From the NCBI RefSeq assembly GCF_028657195.3, contig NZ_JANCPR020000013.1:124001-188000 (forward strand): 64,000 bases of DNA. Reading direction: 5' to 3'. Position 1 is the stretch's first letter, and every line of letters starts with the position of its first letter. Shown here in pieces: positions 1-10,353 of this stretch. Source of the DNA: Streptomyces iconiensis (GTDB lineage: Bacteria; Actinomycetota; Actinomycetes; Streptomycetales; Streptomycetaceae). A model generated the notes under the pieces. It did no database searches. It worked only from the letters and a program-made list of their open reading frames with translations, and was not told where the DNA came from. The position numbers and the translations under genes are program-made.

Positions 1-38
1 TGTGTGGCCAGTACCGGTTGCACGCTGCACGACCCCGT

Positions 39-122
39 ACGGGCCTTACGGCCGCACGATCCGAGTACGGGCCGTACGGCCGCACGATCCGAGTACGGGC
101 CGTACGGCTGCACGATCCGTAC
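39..122. repeat. 28-bp tandem repeat, three copies
   Basis: Three consecutive 28-bp units (39-66, 67-94, 95-122) share the core gtacggccgcacgatcc, with one or two substitutions each. Degenerate cgtacggccgc words continue to about 170. No gene was found in 1-347. The repeats lie upstream of the hexosaminidase gene. They have no spacers, so this is not a CRISPR array. The region 230-347 probably holds the promoter and leader of the downstream gene, but no clear promoter hexamers were seen. Confidence 0.8.
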
Positions 123-347
123 GGCCGCACGCAGCACCGGCTGCACGCTCCCGTACGGCCGCGCGTGAAGCCCTCGTGAGGGGCTGAGGTGTAGCTGCCT
201 GCCGGGGACCCGCCGCATCGCCCCCTTTCGGCGCGCGGGCCCCGGCAGGCACTATGCGAAATGCCCTGCCCATGGCATCCGTTGAGAGTGCGCGACCGCC
301 GTAAGGAAAGACCCGGACCACCACTGGGACTCCGAAGGGACCGTTGC

Positions 348-1982
348 ATGAGACGACGACTCAGACCGCTCCTGCTGATCTGCGCCTCGCTCCTCGCCGT
401 CACCTCGCTCCCCGCCGTCCAGGCGGGCGCGGCGGCGGGACCCGACGCCGGCCGGGACTCCGGCCGGAACGCCACCGGGCCCAGGCCCCTGGACCAGGTG
501 ATTCCGGCCCCCGCCTCCGTGCGCGCCAAGGGCAAACCGTTCACCCTCACATCCAAGACCGCGATACGGGTCTCGGGCGGCCCGCACGGCAAGGTCAGGG
601 AAGCGCGCAGGACGGCCGAACAGCTCGCCGAACTGCTGCGCCCCTCCACCGGGTACAAGCTGCCGGTCACCACCCGCCCCGGCAGGGACGGCATCCAGCT
701 GCGGCTGGGCGGGGACCACAAGCTCGGCGAGGAGGGGTACCGCCTCGATGTGAGCGAGCGCGCCGCCGTGATCAGCGCGCGCGGCGGCGCCGGGCTCTTC
801 TACGGCGTACAGACCCTGCGCCAGCTGCTGCCGGCCCGGATCGAGGCGCGTGAGCGGCAGCAGGGGCCCTGGCAGATCGCCGGCGGCACCATCAAGGACA
901 AGCCGCGCTACGAGTACCGGAGCGGGATGCTTGACGTCTCACGGCACTTCTTCTCCGTGGACAAGGTCAAGCGCTATATCGACCAACTCGCCCTCTACAA
1001 GATCAACAAGCTGCATCTGCACCTCTCCGACGACCAGGGCTGGCGCATCGCCATCGACTCCTGGCCCCGGCTCGCGGAGTACGGCGGCAGCACCCAGGTC
1101 GGTGGCGGCCCCGGTGGTTACTACACCAAGGCCGACTACCGGGAGATCATCCGCTATGCCTCGGACCGCCGGCTGACGGTGATCCCCGAGATCGACATGC
1201 CGGGCCACACCAACGCGGCCCAGGCTTCCTACGCCGAACTGAACTGCGACGGCGTCGCCCCTCCCCTGTACACCGGTACCGAGGTCGGCTTCAGCTCGCT
1301 GTGCGTACCGCTGGAGCGTACGTACGACTTCGTGGACGACGTGATCAGGGAACTGGCGGCCATGACGCCCGGCCCCTACATCCATATCGGCGGTGACGAG
1401 GCGCACTCCACCAGCCATGAGGACTACGTGACGTTCATGGACAGGGTGCAGCCCGTCGTCGCGAAGTACGGCAAGACCGCGATCGGCTGGCACCAGATCG
1501 CCGCCTCGCCTGCCAAGGGCACCGTCGCGCAGTACTGGGGCTACGACCAGACCGGCGCGGAGGAGCGCAAGCAGGTGGTGGACGCGGCGAAGAAGGGCAC
1601 CAAGCTCGTCATCTCGCCGGCGGACCGCTCGTACCTCGACATGAAGTACGACAAGAACACGCCGCTCGGCCTGTCCTGGGCCGGTTTCGTAGAGGTCCAG
1701 CGCTCCTACGACTGGGACCCGGGAACGTATCTGGAGGGCGTGCCCGAGGGCTCCGTACTCGGCGTGGAGGCGCCACTGTGGTCCGAGACGCTCTCGACCA
1801 GCGACCAGGTCGAGTTCATGGCCTTCCCCCGCCTCCCCGGCATCGCCGAACTGGGCTGGTCCCCCGCCTCGACCCACGACTGGGGCCGTTACAAGGAGCG
1901 GGTTGCCCAGCAGGCGCCCCGCTGGGACCAGTTGGGGATCGACTACTACAAGTCGCCGCAGGTGCCGTGGCCGGGGAAGTGA
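348..1982 (+). CDS. Secreted beta-N-acetylhexosaminidase, GH20 family
   Basis: This 544-residue protein should remove terminal N-acetylglucosamine from chitin oligomers or glycans outside the cell. The ATG at 348 is preceded by GAAGGGACC and begins an Arg-rich, hydrophobic, Ala-rich signal peptide of about 30 residues. A GH20b-like domain (about residues 45-190) precedes the TIM barrel. The barrel carries the family's HIGGDE motif, with the catalytic Asp350-Glu351 pair used in substrate-assisted catalysis. Other family blocks are the HLHLSDDQGWR segment and PEIDMPGH. Length and domain order match Streptomyces GH20 enzymes. No sugar transporter is adjacent. Family call is firm; substrate preference is inferred. 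Confidence 0.93.
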   Translation: MRRRLRPLLLICASLLAVTSLPAVQAGAAAGPDAGRDSGRNATGPRPLDQVIPAPASVRAKGKPFTLTSKTAIRVSGGPHGKVREARRTAEQLAELLRPSTGYKLPVTTRPGRDGIQLRLGGDHKLGEEGYRLDVSERAAVISARGGAGLFYGVQTLRQLLPARIEARERQQGPWQIAGGTIKDKPRYEYRSGMLDVSRHFFSVDKVKRYIDQLALYKINKLHLHLSDDQGWRIAIDSWPRLAEYGGSTQVGGGPGGYYTKADYREIIRYASDRRLTVIPEIDMPGHTNAAQASYAELNCDGVAPPLYTGTEVGFSSLCVPLERTYDFVDDVIRELAAMTPGPYIHIGGDEAHSTSHEDYVTFMDRVQPVVAKYGKTAIGWHQIAASPAKGTVAQYWGYDQTGAEERKQVVDAAKKGTKLVISPADRSYLDMKYDKNTPLGLSWAGFVEVQRSYDWDPGTYLEGVPEGSVLGVEAPLWSETLSTSDQVEFMAFPRLPGIAELGWSPASTHDWGRYKERVAQQAPRWDQLGIDYYKSPQVPWPGK

Positions 1983-2099
1983 GCCGGCAGGGTTGTTCTG
2001 GAGGCGCAGCGCCCGTTCTGCGCCGTGAGGTGCACGGGGCGGTAGCGAGCTGAGCGAGCCGGGAGCGAGCCGAGTGAGCTGAGTGTGAAGCGAGCCTGG

Positions 2100-2122
2100 G
2101 GCGCCCGCACGATGCGGGCGCC
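2100..2122. terminator. Hairpin between convergent genes
   Basis: A perfect 10-bp inverted repeat, ggcgcccgca / tgcgggcgcc with a 3-nt loop, lies between the convergent hexosaminidase and DUF4429 genes and could stop both transcripts. The 225-bp interval 1983-2208 also contains a run of degenerate gagcgagcc-like repeats at about 2046-2096. Confidence 0.7.
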
Positions 2123-2208
2123 TCTTGGCGTTGTCGGTCGGGTGGAGGGACTTGGACCGGGGGCGGGGCATCGGCCTAGGCATCAGGCGCGGTGCCGCCT
2201 TCGTGCGG

Positions 2209-3126
2209 TCAGAACTGGTCAAGGACCGCCTTCTTGGCGAACCGGAACTCTTCGTCGGTGAGCACGCCGCTCATATGCAGCTCGCCCAGCTCCCGTAGTC
2301 GCCGCAGCAGTTGGTCGTGGTCGGCCTCTTCGGGGGCGGAAGGGAGCGCGGAACCCGGCGCCGCGTCCTGTGGGCCCACGGGACCCGACGACGATGCCGA
2401 TGCCGAGTCCGGGGCGAGGGGATGCGGGAGGCGGGCCACGATCGCGGCGGCCAGCAGCACCGAGCCACCCGTCTCGCGCGCCTGGCGTACGCCCCACAGG
2501 CTCAGGCAGTTGGGGTCGTGCTGCGGCTTGAGCGTCGGATGGGTGCCCTTGGGCCGAAACCGCAGGCTGCCGCTCTCCCAGCCGATCGCGGGCGTCCAGT
2601 CGACGCCCTCCAGCTCCTGGAGCGCGAAGCGGCGCGGGCCGCCCGAGGTCTTGCTCTGCTCGGCCATCCAGTTCCACTCGATCTGGATGCGCTCCCCGTC
2701 GAAGGACGCGGTGCCGTCCGCGCCTGCCGCCGTCAGCGGAACGGGCGGGCCCGGCAGCAGATAGCGGTCGCAGGGCGAGTCCGGCACCTCATCCAGCAGC
2801 AGCGCGTTGCGTACCTCCTCGACGACGTACTCGGCCACGCCCGTACGGTCCTTCTCCACCGCCAGCTGGTAGGGGTCCGAGGCGTCGGGCAGCCGGCCGC
2901 TCGCCACCTGGGAGAGCGGATCGGCGCCGTCGCGCAGCCGCAGCCGGAGTCTGCCGCCCTTACGACCGCCCGGCTCGTAGGCGATACCGGCGATGGCCTG
3001 GAGCGGAACGGCGATCTCACCCAGGGCCTTGCGCAACTGGTGCACATGCCGCTCGGTTCCGGGCACGATCCTGACCGTCTCGCCGTCGAAGGACCAGGTA
3101 CCGGCGCGCTGGAGGATTTCCGCCAT
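2209..3126 (-). CDS. DUF4429 domain protein with C-terminal SHOCT helix
   Basis: The 305-residue protein starts at ATG 3126 (MAEILQRAG). It contains two DUF4429-like beta modules, recognisable by the repeated phrases SFDGETVRI and SFDGERIQIEW at about residues 10 and 135. An acidic, Ala/Ser-rich linker (about 225-265) leads to a C-terminal SHOCT-type element (LGELHMSGVLTDEEF). DUF4429/SHOCT proteins are common in Streptomyces and have no established biochemical function; SHOCT segments are thought to mediate oligomerisation. The gene stands alone, convergent to the hexosaminidase. An upstream extension to 3237 is possible but is compositionally poor. Confidence 0.85.
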   Translation of the reverse strand: MAEILQRAGTWSFDGETVRIVPGTERHVHQLRKALGEIAVPLQAIAGIAYEPGGRKGGRLRLRLRDGADPLSQVASGRLPDASDPYQLAVEKDRTGVAEYVVEEVRNALLLDEVPDSPCDRYLLPGPPVPLTAAGADGTASFDGERIQIEWNWMAEQSKTSGGPRRFALQELEGVDWTPAIGWESGSLRFRPKGTHPTLKPQHDPNCLSLWGVRQARETGGSVLLAAAIVARLPHPLAPDSASASSSGPVGPQDAAPGSALPSAPEEADHDQLLRRLRELGELHMSGVLTDEEFRFAKKAVLDQF

Positions 3127-3261
3127 AGGCTGATTATTTCGGCTGCCGCTCCGGGGGTCATCCCCCGGAAGTCCTCCGAGCGCTTCAGCTGCCGTCCGAG
3201 CGGTTCGGGCACCGTGCCGTCCGCCCGGTTCAGGCACCGCCCGGTTCAGGCACCGGGCGGT

Positions 3262-4428
3262 TCAGCCTCCGACGCCCAACTCCCGTGCGATGAGCATGCG
3301 CTGGACCTCGCTCGTGCCCTCCCCGATCTCCAGGATCTTCGCGTCCCGCCACATGCGGGCCACCGGATACTCGTTCATGAAGCCGTACCCGCCGTGGATC
3401 TGCGTGGCCTCGCGGGCGTTGGTGACGGCGCTCTCGGAGGAGTAGAGCTTGGCCAGCGCCGCCTGCTTCTTGAAGGGCTCACCCACCAGCAGCCGTGAGG
3501 CGGCGTCCCGCCAGGCGATACGGGAGGTGTGGGCGCGCATCTCCATGTCGGCCAGCTTGAACTGGATCGCCTGGTTGGCGCCGATCGGTTTGCCAAAGGC
3601 GGTACGGGTGTTGGCGTACTCCACCGACTCGTCGACGCAGCCCTGCGCGAGGCCCGTGGCCAGCGCGGAAATCGCGATCCTGCCCTCGTCGAGGATGCGC
3701 AGGAACTGGGCGTACCCCCTGCCCTCTTCGCCGAGCAGATTCGCCTCCGGGACGCGGACGTCGGCGAAGGACAGCTCGTGGGTGTCCGAGGCGTTCCACC
3801 CCACCTTGGAGTAGGCGGGCGCGACCGTGAAACCGGGGGTGCCGGAGGGAACGATGAGCGTGGAGATGCGCGGCGCACCGTCGTCCTTGCGGCCTGTGAC
3901 CGCCGTGACGGTGACCAGGCCCGTGATGTCCGTACCGGAGTTGGTGATGAACGACTTCGTACCGTTGATCACCCACTCGCCCGTCGCCTCGTCGCGTATC
4001 GCCGTGGTGCGCGTGCCGCCCGCGTCCGAGCCGAACCCCGGCTCGGTCAGCCCGAAGGCGCCCAGCATCTCTCCCGCGCACAGGCGGGGCAGCCAGGTGC
4101 GCTTCTGCTCCTCCGTGCCGTACAGATACAGCGGCATGGCGCCGAGCGAGACCCCGGCCTCCAGGGTGATCGCCACCGAGGAGTCGACCCGTGCCAGCTC
4201 CTCCAGGGCCAGGCACAGGGCGAGATAGTCGCCGCCCATGCCGCCGTACTCCTCGGAGAAGGGCAGGCCGAACAGGCCCATGGAGCCCATCTGCCGGACG
4301 ATCTCGTAAGGGAACTCGTGGCGCTCGTAGAACTCCCCGATCTTGGGGGCCACGACGTCATGCGCGAACTCCTCCACCGTGCGGCGGAGTTCCTCGTGCT
4401 CGGGGGAGAGGCGGTGGTCGAGAGCCAT
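3262..4428 (-). CDS. acdH: Acyl-CoA dehydrogenase, branched-chain type (AcdH)
   Basis: This 388-residue flavoenzyme should oxidise acyl-CoAs such as isovaleryl-CoA to the 2-enoyl-CoA. It shows the FAD-binding segment GFGSDAGGTRTTA, the RTAFGKPI block and the C-terminal IHGGYGFMNEYP and EIGEGTSEVQR segments. The Glu in EGTSE occupies the catalytic-base position of short- and medium-chain family members. The ATG at 4428 has a strong AAGGAG site and lies 3 nt after the HMG-CoA lyase stop, so it is last in the leftward leucine-degradation operon. In S. coelicolor and S. avermitilis the gene acdH, needed for branched-chain amino acid breakdown, is of this type. The assignment to leucine rests mainly on the neighbours. 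Confidence 0.9.
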   Translation of the reverse strand: MALDHRLSPEHEELRRTVEEFAHDVVAPKIGEFYERHEFPYEIVRQMGSMGLFGLPFSEEYGGMGGDYLALCLALEELARVDSSVAITLEAGVSLGAMPLYLYGTEEQKRTWLPRLCAGEMLGAFGLTEPGFGSDAGGTRTTAIRDEATGEWVINGTKSFITNSGTDITGLVTVTAVTGRKDDGAPRISTLIVPSGTPGFTVAPAYSKVGWNASDTHELSFADVRVPEANLLGEEGRGYAQFLRILDEGRIAISALATGLAQGCVDESVEYANTRTAFGKPIGANQAIQFKLADMEMRAHTSRIAWRDAASRLLVGEPFKKQAALAKLYSSESAVTNAREATQIHGGYGFMNEYPVARMWRDAKILEIGEGTSEVQRMLIARELGVGG

Positions 4429-4431
4429 GCT

Positions 4432-5493
4432 TCAGTGCTCCTTGTGGGAGGCCGCACCGGCGAGGGCGCGGACCGTACGGGAGGGGCTGGGGCGGCCCAG
4501 CCGCTCGGCCATCCAGACGCTTGTGGCGCTGAGCGAACCGAGGTCGGTGCCGGTCTCGACACCGAGACCGTGCAGCATCCAGACGAGGTCCTCTGTCGCG
4601 AGGTTTCCCGTGGCGCTCTTCGCGAACGGGCAGCCGCCGAGGCCGCCGGCCGAGGCGTCGACGGTCGTCACGCCGTGCTGGAGCGCGGTCATGGTGTTGG
4701 CGAGTGCCTGGCCGTAGGTGTCATGGAAGTGGACGGCCAGGCCCGTCCCGTGCAGCCCGTCGCCGTCCAGTGCGGAGAGCAGCGCCGCGACATGGCCCGG
4801 TGTGGCCACGCCGATCGTGTCGCCCAGGCTCAGCTCGTCGCAGCCCATGTCAGCGAGTGCGCGGCACACGCGGACGACCTGCGCGAGGGGGACGGGGCCT
4901 TCCCACGGGTCGCCGAAGCACATCGACAAGTAGCCGCGCACCCGCAGCCCTTCCCCCTTGGCCTGGCTCACCACCGGCTCGAACATCGCCAGCGACTCGT
5001 CCACCGTGCGGTTCAGATTGGCCTTCGCGAAGGACTCGGTCGCGCTCGCGAACACCGCGATCTCCCGCGCCCCGAGCGCCAACGCGCGCTGCAAGCCCCG
5101 CGCGTTGGGGACGAGAACGGGGAGGCGGACACCGCGAAGGGCCGTGCCCGTGCCTGTGCCTGTGGCCGTGCCTGTGGCCGTGTCCGTGCCTGTGTCCGGG
5201 CCCGGGCCCGTGCCCGTGAGGAGGGGGTACAGCTCTTCCGCGTCGGCGAGTTGGGGCACCCACTTGGGGTGCACGAAGCTCGTTGCCTCGATGGTGTCGA
5301 GCCCCGCTGCCGCCAGGCGCCGGATGAACTCGGCCTTCACCTCGACGGGTACGACCGTCTTCTCGTTCTGCAGGCCGTCGCGTGGCCCGACCTCGTGGAT
5401 ACGTACCCGCTCGGGCAGCCCCTCCATGGGGAACACCATCGGCAGCGCCGCCGGGCCTTCGTCCGTCGCGGGTGTCGCTCGTGCGTCACTCAT
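4432..5493 (-). CDS. liuE: Hydroxymethylglutaryl-CoA lyase
   Basis: The 353-residue enzyme should split 3-hydroxy-3-methylglutaryl-CoA into acetoacetate and acetyl-CoA, the last step of leucine degradation. The EVGPRDGLQNE motif (metal and catalytic residues) is near residue 35, and the active-site cysteine segment GLGGCPFAKSATGN is near residue 285. Its start codon overlaps the carboxylase alpha stop as ATGA, indicating translational coupling. About residues 92-117 are an extra Gly/Thr-rich stretch encoded by degenerate 6-bp repeats (5142-5219), just before the conserved RLPVLVPN strand. The insertion keeps the frame and all catalytic motifs, so the enzyme is probably active. Confidence 0.93.
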   Translation of the reverse strand: MSDARATPATDEGPAALPMVFPMEGLPERVRIHEVGPRDGLQNEKTVVPVEVKAEFIRRLAAAGLDTIEATSFVHPKWVPQLADAEELYPLLTGTGPGPDTGTDTATGTATGTGTGTALRGVRLPVLVPNARGLQRALALGAREIAVFASATESFAKANLNRTVDESLAMFEPVVSQAKGEGLRVRGYLSMCFGDPWEGPVPLAQVVRVCRALADMGCDELSLGDTIGVATPGHVAALLSALDGDGLHGTGLAVHFHDTYGQALANTMTALQHGVTTVDASAGGLGGCPFAKSATGNLATEDLVWMLHGLGVETGTDLGSLSATSVWMAERLGRPSPSRTVRALAGAASHKEH

Positions 5494-7748
5494 GCCGCGC
5501 CCTCCTTCGACCCGTTCTTCCGGGGCTGCGGTGCCGTATCTGCGGAAGGAGCGGGGGATGCCCCTCCTTCTGGGGGTGCCTTCTGCGCGGAGAGGGACCC
5601 GTGCGCCTCCGGCGCGTCCTGCGCTCCCTGTGTCTCCTGCGTCTCATGGGGGTCCACGACCGCGAGTACCTGGTCCATGGCGACCGTGCTGCCTGCCGTG
5701 ACGTCCAGTTCGGTCACCGTGCCGTCGTGCGGTGCCGCGACCACGTGCTCCATCTTCATGGCCTCGACGACCAGGAGGCTCTGGCCCGCTGTCACCACGT
5801 CGCCGACCGCCGCCTTGACCAGGGTGACCGTGCCGGGCATGGGTGCGGTGAGCGCGTCCACGCCGTGTGCGCCGACAGCTCCTTGCAGTGCGGCCTCCAC
5901 CGGGTCGTACGCGCGCACCTGCCATGCCTCGCCGTCCCTGCCGAGCCAGACCGCCGGGGCGCCGTCCTCCTGGGAGAGGGCCCGGCTGAAGGTGAGGGTG
6001 ACGCCGTCCCACTCCATGCGTATCCGCGAGCCGTGCCCCGCCCCGGGTGCGAGCCGCGCCCTGACCGGCGTCGCGCCGTCGATGCTCACTTCCAGGTCGG
6101 CGACGCCTTCGCCGCCGGCGGGCAGCGGCCGGACTCCGATCCGGACCGGTTCGCGCCCCGGCACCCGCATCGGGTGCACCGTCCAGGCCGGCTCGCCGCC
6201 GAGCCGCCAGCCCGACGGCTCAGCGAACGGGCTGATCCAGCCGGTGACTTCGCCGTCAGCTGCCCGTGCCGAGGACGCCCCCAGCTCCGCCTGCCGCAGC
6301 AGCGCCACGGCGCCGTACACCTCGTCGGGCACCCCGTCCGGCACCAGTCCGGCCGCCGCGCGCTCGACCAGGCCCGTGTCGAGATCCCCCGAGACCACCT
6401 CCGGGTGTGCCAGCAGCCCGCGCAGGAACGCCGCGTTGGTGTCCACGCCCAGCACCGTCGTACGGGCGAGCGCCGCGCGCAGTCCCCGTAGCGCCGAGGG
6501 GCGGTCGGGGCCCCAGACGATGACCTTGGAGAGCATCGGGTCGTAGGTGGTGCCCACCTCCGTGCCCTCCGCGAGGCCCGAGTCGGTGCGTACGCCGTCG
6601 CCCTCCGGCTCGTCGAGCAGCAGCACCCTGCCTGCCGAGGGAAGGAAGTCGACCCGACCGCCGCCGCCTCCTCCGGTGCCGGCCTCGCCGCCCGGGTCCG
6701 CTGCGATACGGGCCGTCTCGGCGCAGATACGGGCCTCGACCGCGTGACCGTTGAGCGCGATGTCCTTCTGTCCGAAGGCCAGTGGCTCTCCCGCCGCGAC
6801 ACGGAGCTGCCACTCGACGAGGTCCAGCCCTGTGACCAGTTCGGTGACCGGGTGCTCCACCTGGAGGCGCGTGTTCATCTCCATGAAGAAGTACGCCCCG
6901 GAGCCGTCGCCCGGAACGATGAACTCGACCGTGCCGGCGCCCCGATAGCCGCACGAGCGCGCCGCGTTCACGGCTGCCTCGCCCATCGCGGCCCGGGTCT
7001 CCTCGTCCAGCAGCGGGCTGGGCGCCTCCTCGATGATCTTCTGGTGGCGCCGCTGGAGCGAGCACTCGCGCTCGCCGAGGTGCAGTACCCCGCCGTGCCC
7101 GTCGGCCAGCACCTGGATCTCGATATGGCGGGGGCGGTCGACCCAGCGCTCGACCAGCAGCCCGTCGTTCCCGAAGGCGCCGCGTGCCTCACGCCGTGCG
7201 GCGGCGATCTCGTCGGGCAGCGCCGCCGCTTCCCGTACCAGACGCATGCCCTTGCCGCCGCCTCCTGCCGACGGCTTCAGCAGCACGGGCAGCCCCGTGT
7301 CCCGTGCCGCCACGGCCAGTTCGGCATCGCTGAGCCCGCTGCCCGAGGAACCGGGCACGACCGGTACGCCCGCTGCGCGCACCGTCTCCTTGGCGCGGAT
7401 CTTGTCGCCCATCAGCTCGATGGCGTGCGCGGGAGGGCCGATGAAGGTGAGCCCCGCCTCTTCGCAGGCCCGCGCGAACGCCGCGTTCTCCGCAAGGAAG
7501 CCGTAGCCGGGGTGCACGGCCTGCGCCCCGCTGCGGCGTGCCGCCTCCAGCAGCCGCTCGGCGCTGAGGTAGCTCTCGGCCGCCGAAGCGGGGCCGATGC
7601 GCACGGAGGTGTCGGCCTCCCGCACGTGGCGCGCGTCGGCGTCCGCGTCGCTGTGCACCGCGACCGCGCGTACGCCCAGCGCCCGGAGCGTACGGATCAC
7701 CCGTACCGCGATCTCGCCCCGATTGGCCACCAGCACCGTGTCGAACAT
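5490..7748 (-). CDS. liuD: Methylcrotonyl-CoA carboxylase, biotin-carrying alpha subunit
   Basis: The 752-residue subunit combines biotin carboxylase (from MFDTVLVANRGEIAVR; ATP-grasp loop GGGGKGMRLV) with a C-terminal biotinyl domain whose EAMKMEH motif places the biotinylated lysine at 665. With the beta subunit encoded just upstream it should carboxylate 3-methylcrotonyl-CoA; the neighbouring HMG-CoA lyase and dehydrogenase favour this over acetyl- or propionyl-CoA. ATG 7748 is chosen because GGAGAGG lies directly upstream. Two insertions are odd: a run of glycines near residue 375 and a tail of about 45 residues after the biotin domain. The tail is partly encoded by a hairpin-forming sequence at 5545-5580. 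Confidence 0.92.
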   Translation of the reverse strand: MFDTVLVANRGEIAVRVIRTLRALGVRAVAVHSDADADARHVREADTSVRIGPASAAESYLSAERLLEAARRSGAQAVHPGYGFLAENAAFARACEEAGLTFIGPPAHAIELMGDKIRAKETVRAAGVPVVPGSSGSGLSDAELAVAARDTGLPVLLKPSAGGGGKGMRLVREAAALPDEIAAARREARGAFGNDGLLVERWVDRPRHIEIQVLADGHGGVLHLGERECSLQRRHQKIIEEAPSPLLDEETRAAMGEAAVNAARSCGYRGAGTVEFIVPGDGSGAYFFMEMNTRLQVEHPVTELVTGLDLVEWQLRVAAGEPLAFGQKDIALNGHAVEARICAETARIAADPGGEAGTGGGGGGRVDFLPSAGRVLLLDEPEGDGVRTDSGLAEGTEVGTTYDPMLSKVIVWGPDRPSALRGLRAALARTTVLGVDTNAAFLRGLLAHPEVVSGDLDTGLVERAAAGLVPDGVPDEVYGAVALLRQAELGASSARAADGEVTGWISPFAEPSGWRLGGEPAWTVHPMRVPGREPVRIGVRPLPAGGEGVADLEVSIDGATPVRARLAPGAGHGSRIRMEWDGVTLTFSRALSQEDGAPAVWLGRDGEAWQVRAYDPVEAALQGAVGAHGVDALTAPMPGTVTLVKAAVGDVVTAGQSLLVVEAMKMEHVVAAPHDGTVTELDVTAGSTVAMDQVLAVVDPHETQETQGAQDAPEAHGSLSAQKAPPEGGASPAPSADTAPQPRKNGSKEGAA
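5545..5580. repeat. Hairpin element in the carboxylase alpha tail
   Basis: Arms gaaggag (5545-5551) and ctccttc (5564-5570) enclose a second gggg/cccc stem and are followed by tgggggtgcc. The same stem-plus-GGGGGTGCC layout occurs in rbsR at 39525-39580. It encodes part of a Pro/Ala/Ser tail beyond the biotin domain, a permissive insertion point. Confidence 0.5.
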
Positions 7749-7830
7749 CGGTCCTCTCCTCGCCATCCCGCTCCCGCTCACATCCGCCCCGTTCACCGCG
7801 ACACCTCCGGTCGGTTCCGCTCTGGTGCGC

Positions 7831-9525
<1,695 letters not shown>

Positions 9526-9556
9526 ATCGCTGAGCCCCCTCGCACACACGACACCG

Positions 9557-9604
9557 CGAGTTAGTCATCGTTAACTCGACGCCACCAGGTTAACGCTCAC
9601 TAAC
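9557..9604. promoter_or_regulatory. Twin GTTA-N8-TAAC operators
   Basis: One palindrome has perfect 7-bp arms, cgagtta-N8-taactcg (9557-9578). A second, gtta-N8-taac, is at 9589-9604. Their centres are 29 bp apart. They lie between the divergent liuB and tetR starts, the expected place for an autoregulatory TetR operator controlling both directions. Confidence 0.7.
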
Positions 9605-9617
9605 GCGCCTGTCTAGA

Positions 9618-10283
9618 ATGGACGGCATGAGCACCAGGACGGCCGCAGGTACGGCCGCACCGAACCGGCGTGAGCAGATCCTCCGCGAGGCGGCCAGGCT
9701 CTTCGCCGAGCGCGGCTTCCACGGTGTGGGCGTCGACGAGATAGGAGCCGCGGTCGGTATCAGCGGGCCGGGGCTGTACCGCCATTTCGCGGGCAAGGAC
9801 GCCATGCTCGCCGAGCTGCTCGTCGGTATCAGTGAGCGGCTCTACGAGGGCGGAAGGCAGCGTTCCGAGAGAGCCGGGGCCGAGGGCCTCACGCCGGCTG
9901 CGGCGCTCGACTCGCTGATCGAGGGCCATATCGACTTCGCGCTGGACGACCGCGAGTTGATCACCCTCCACGACCGCGAGCTGGACCGGCTCAGGGAGGC
10001 CGACCGCAAGCGGGTGCGCAAGCTCCAGCGGCAGTACGTCGAGCTGTGGGTCGGCGCCGTCCGCGCGCTGTATCCCGGCCTGACCGAACTGGAGGCCCGC
10101 GTCTCGGTGCACACGGTCTTCGGGCTGCTCAACTCCACCCCGCATCTGAGCGGCACCTCGGCGCTGCCCGGCAGGAACACCACGGCGGCGCTGCTGCACC
10201 GCCTCGCGCGCGGCGCTCTCGCGGCTGCCTCGCCCGCCGCCGACCCCGCTTACGGGGAGGGCGGGCCTGGACAGCCGAGGTGA
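9618..10283 (+). CDS. TetR-family repressor of the leucine/acyl-CoA operon
   Basis: The 221-residue protein has the usual TetR N-terminal helix-turn-helix (RREQILREAARLFAERGFHGVGVDEIGAAVGISGPGL is split here by its motif: DEIGAAVGISGPGLYRHF), followed by an all-helical ligand domain. It is divergent from liuB and upstream of a second acyl-CoA dehydrogenase, so an acyl-CoA thioester is a plausible effector. ATG 9618 is the first start; ATG 9627 is an alternative, and neither has a strong ribosome site. The hexamer TAGAAT just before 9618 could mean a nearly leaderless transcript. Target sites are probably the palindromes at 9557-9604. Family certain, effector inferred. Confidence 0.9.
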   Translation: MDGMSTRTAAGTAAPNRREQILREAARLFAERGFHGVGVDEIGAAVGISGPGLYRHFAGKDAMLAELLVGISERLYEGGRQRSERAGAEGLTPAAALDSLIEGHIDFALDDRELITLHDRELDRLREADRKRVRKLQRQYVELWVGAVRALYPGLTELEARVSVHTVFGLLNSTPHLSGTSALPGRNTTAALLHRLARGALAAASPAADPAYGEGGPGQPR

Positions 10284-10353
10284 CCGCTCGGTAGCTTGAG
10301 ACCGGAAGCTGAGCAAGCGCTTAGCCAAGGCCAGGGTGACGAGGAGGCGTGCT

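Noticed and set aside
3529..6546. Rightward open frame of about 1000 codons over the leucine-degradation genes
   Set aside because: It is antisense to three well-recognised enzymes and is explained by GC-rich third positions; its protein has no recognisable domain.
10315..10322. aagcgctt as a LacI or FadR operator before the acyl-CoA dehydrogenase
   Set aside because: Only 8 bp are symmetric and the flanks do not match, so it was kept as a note rather than a feature.
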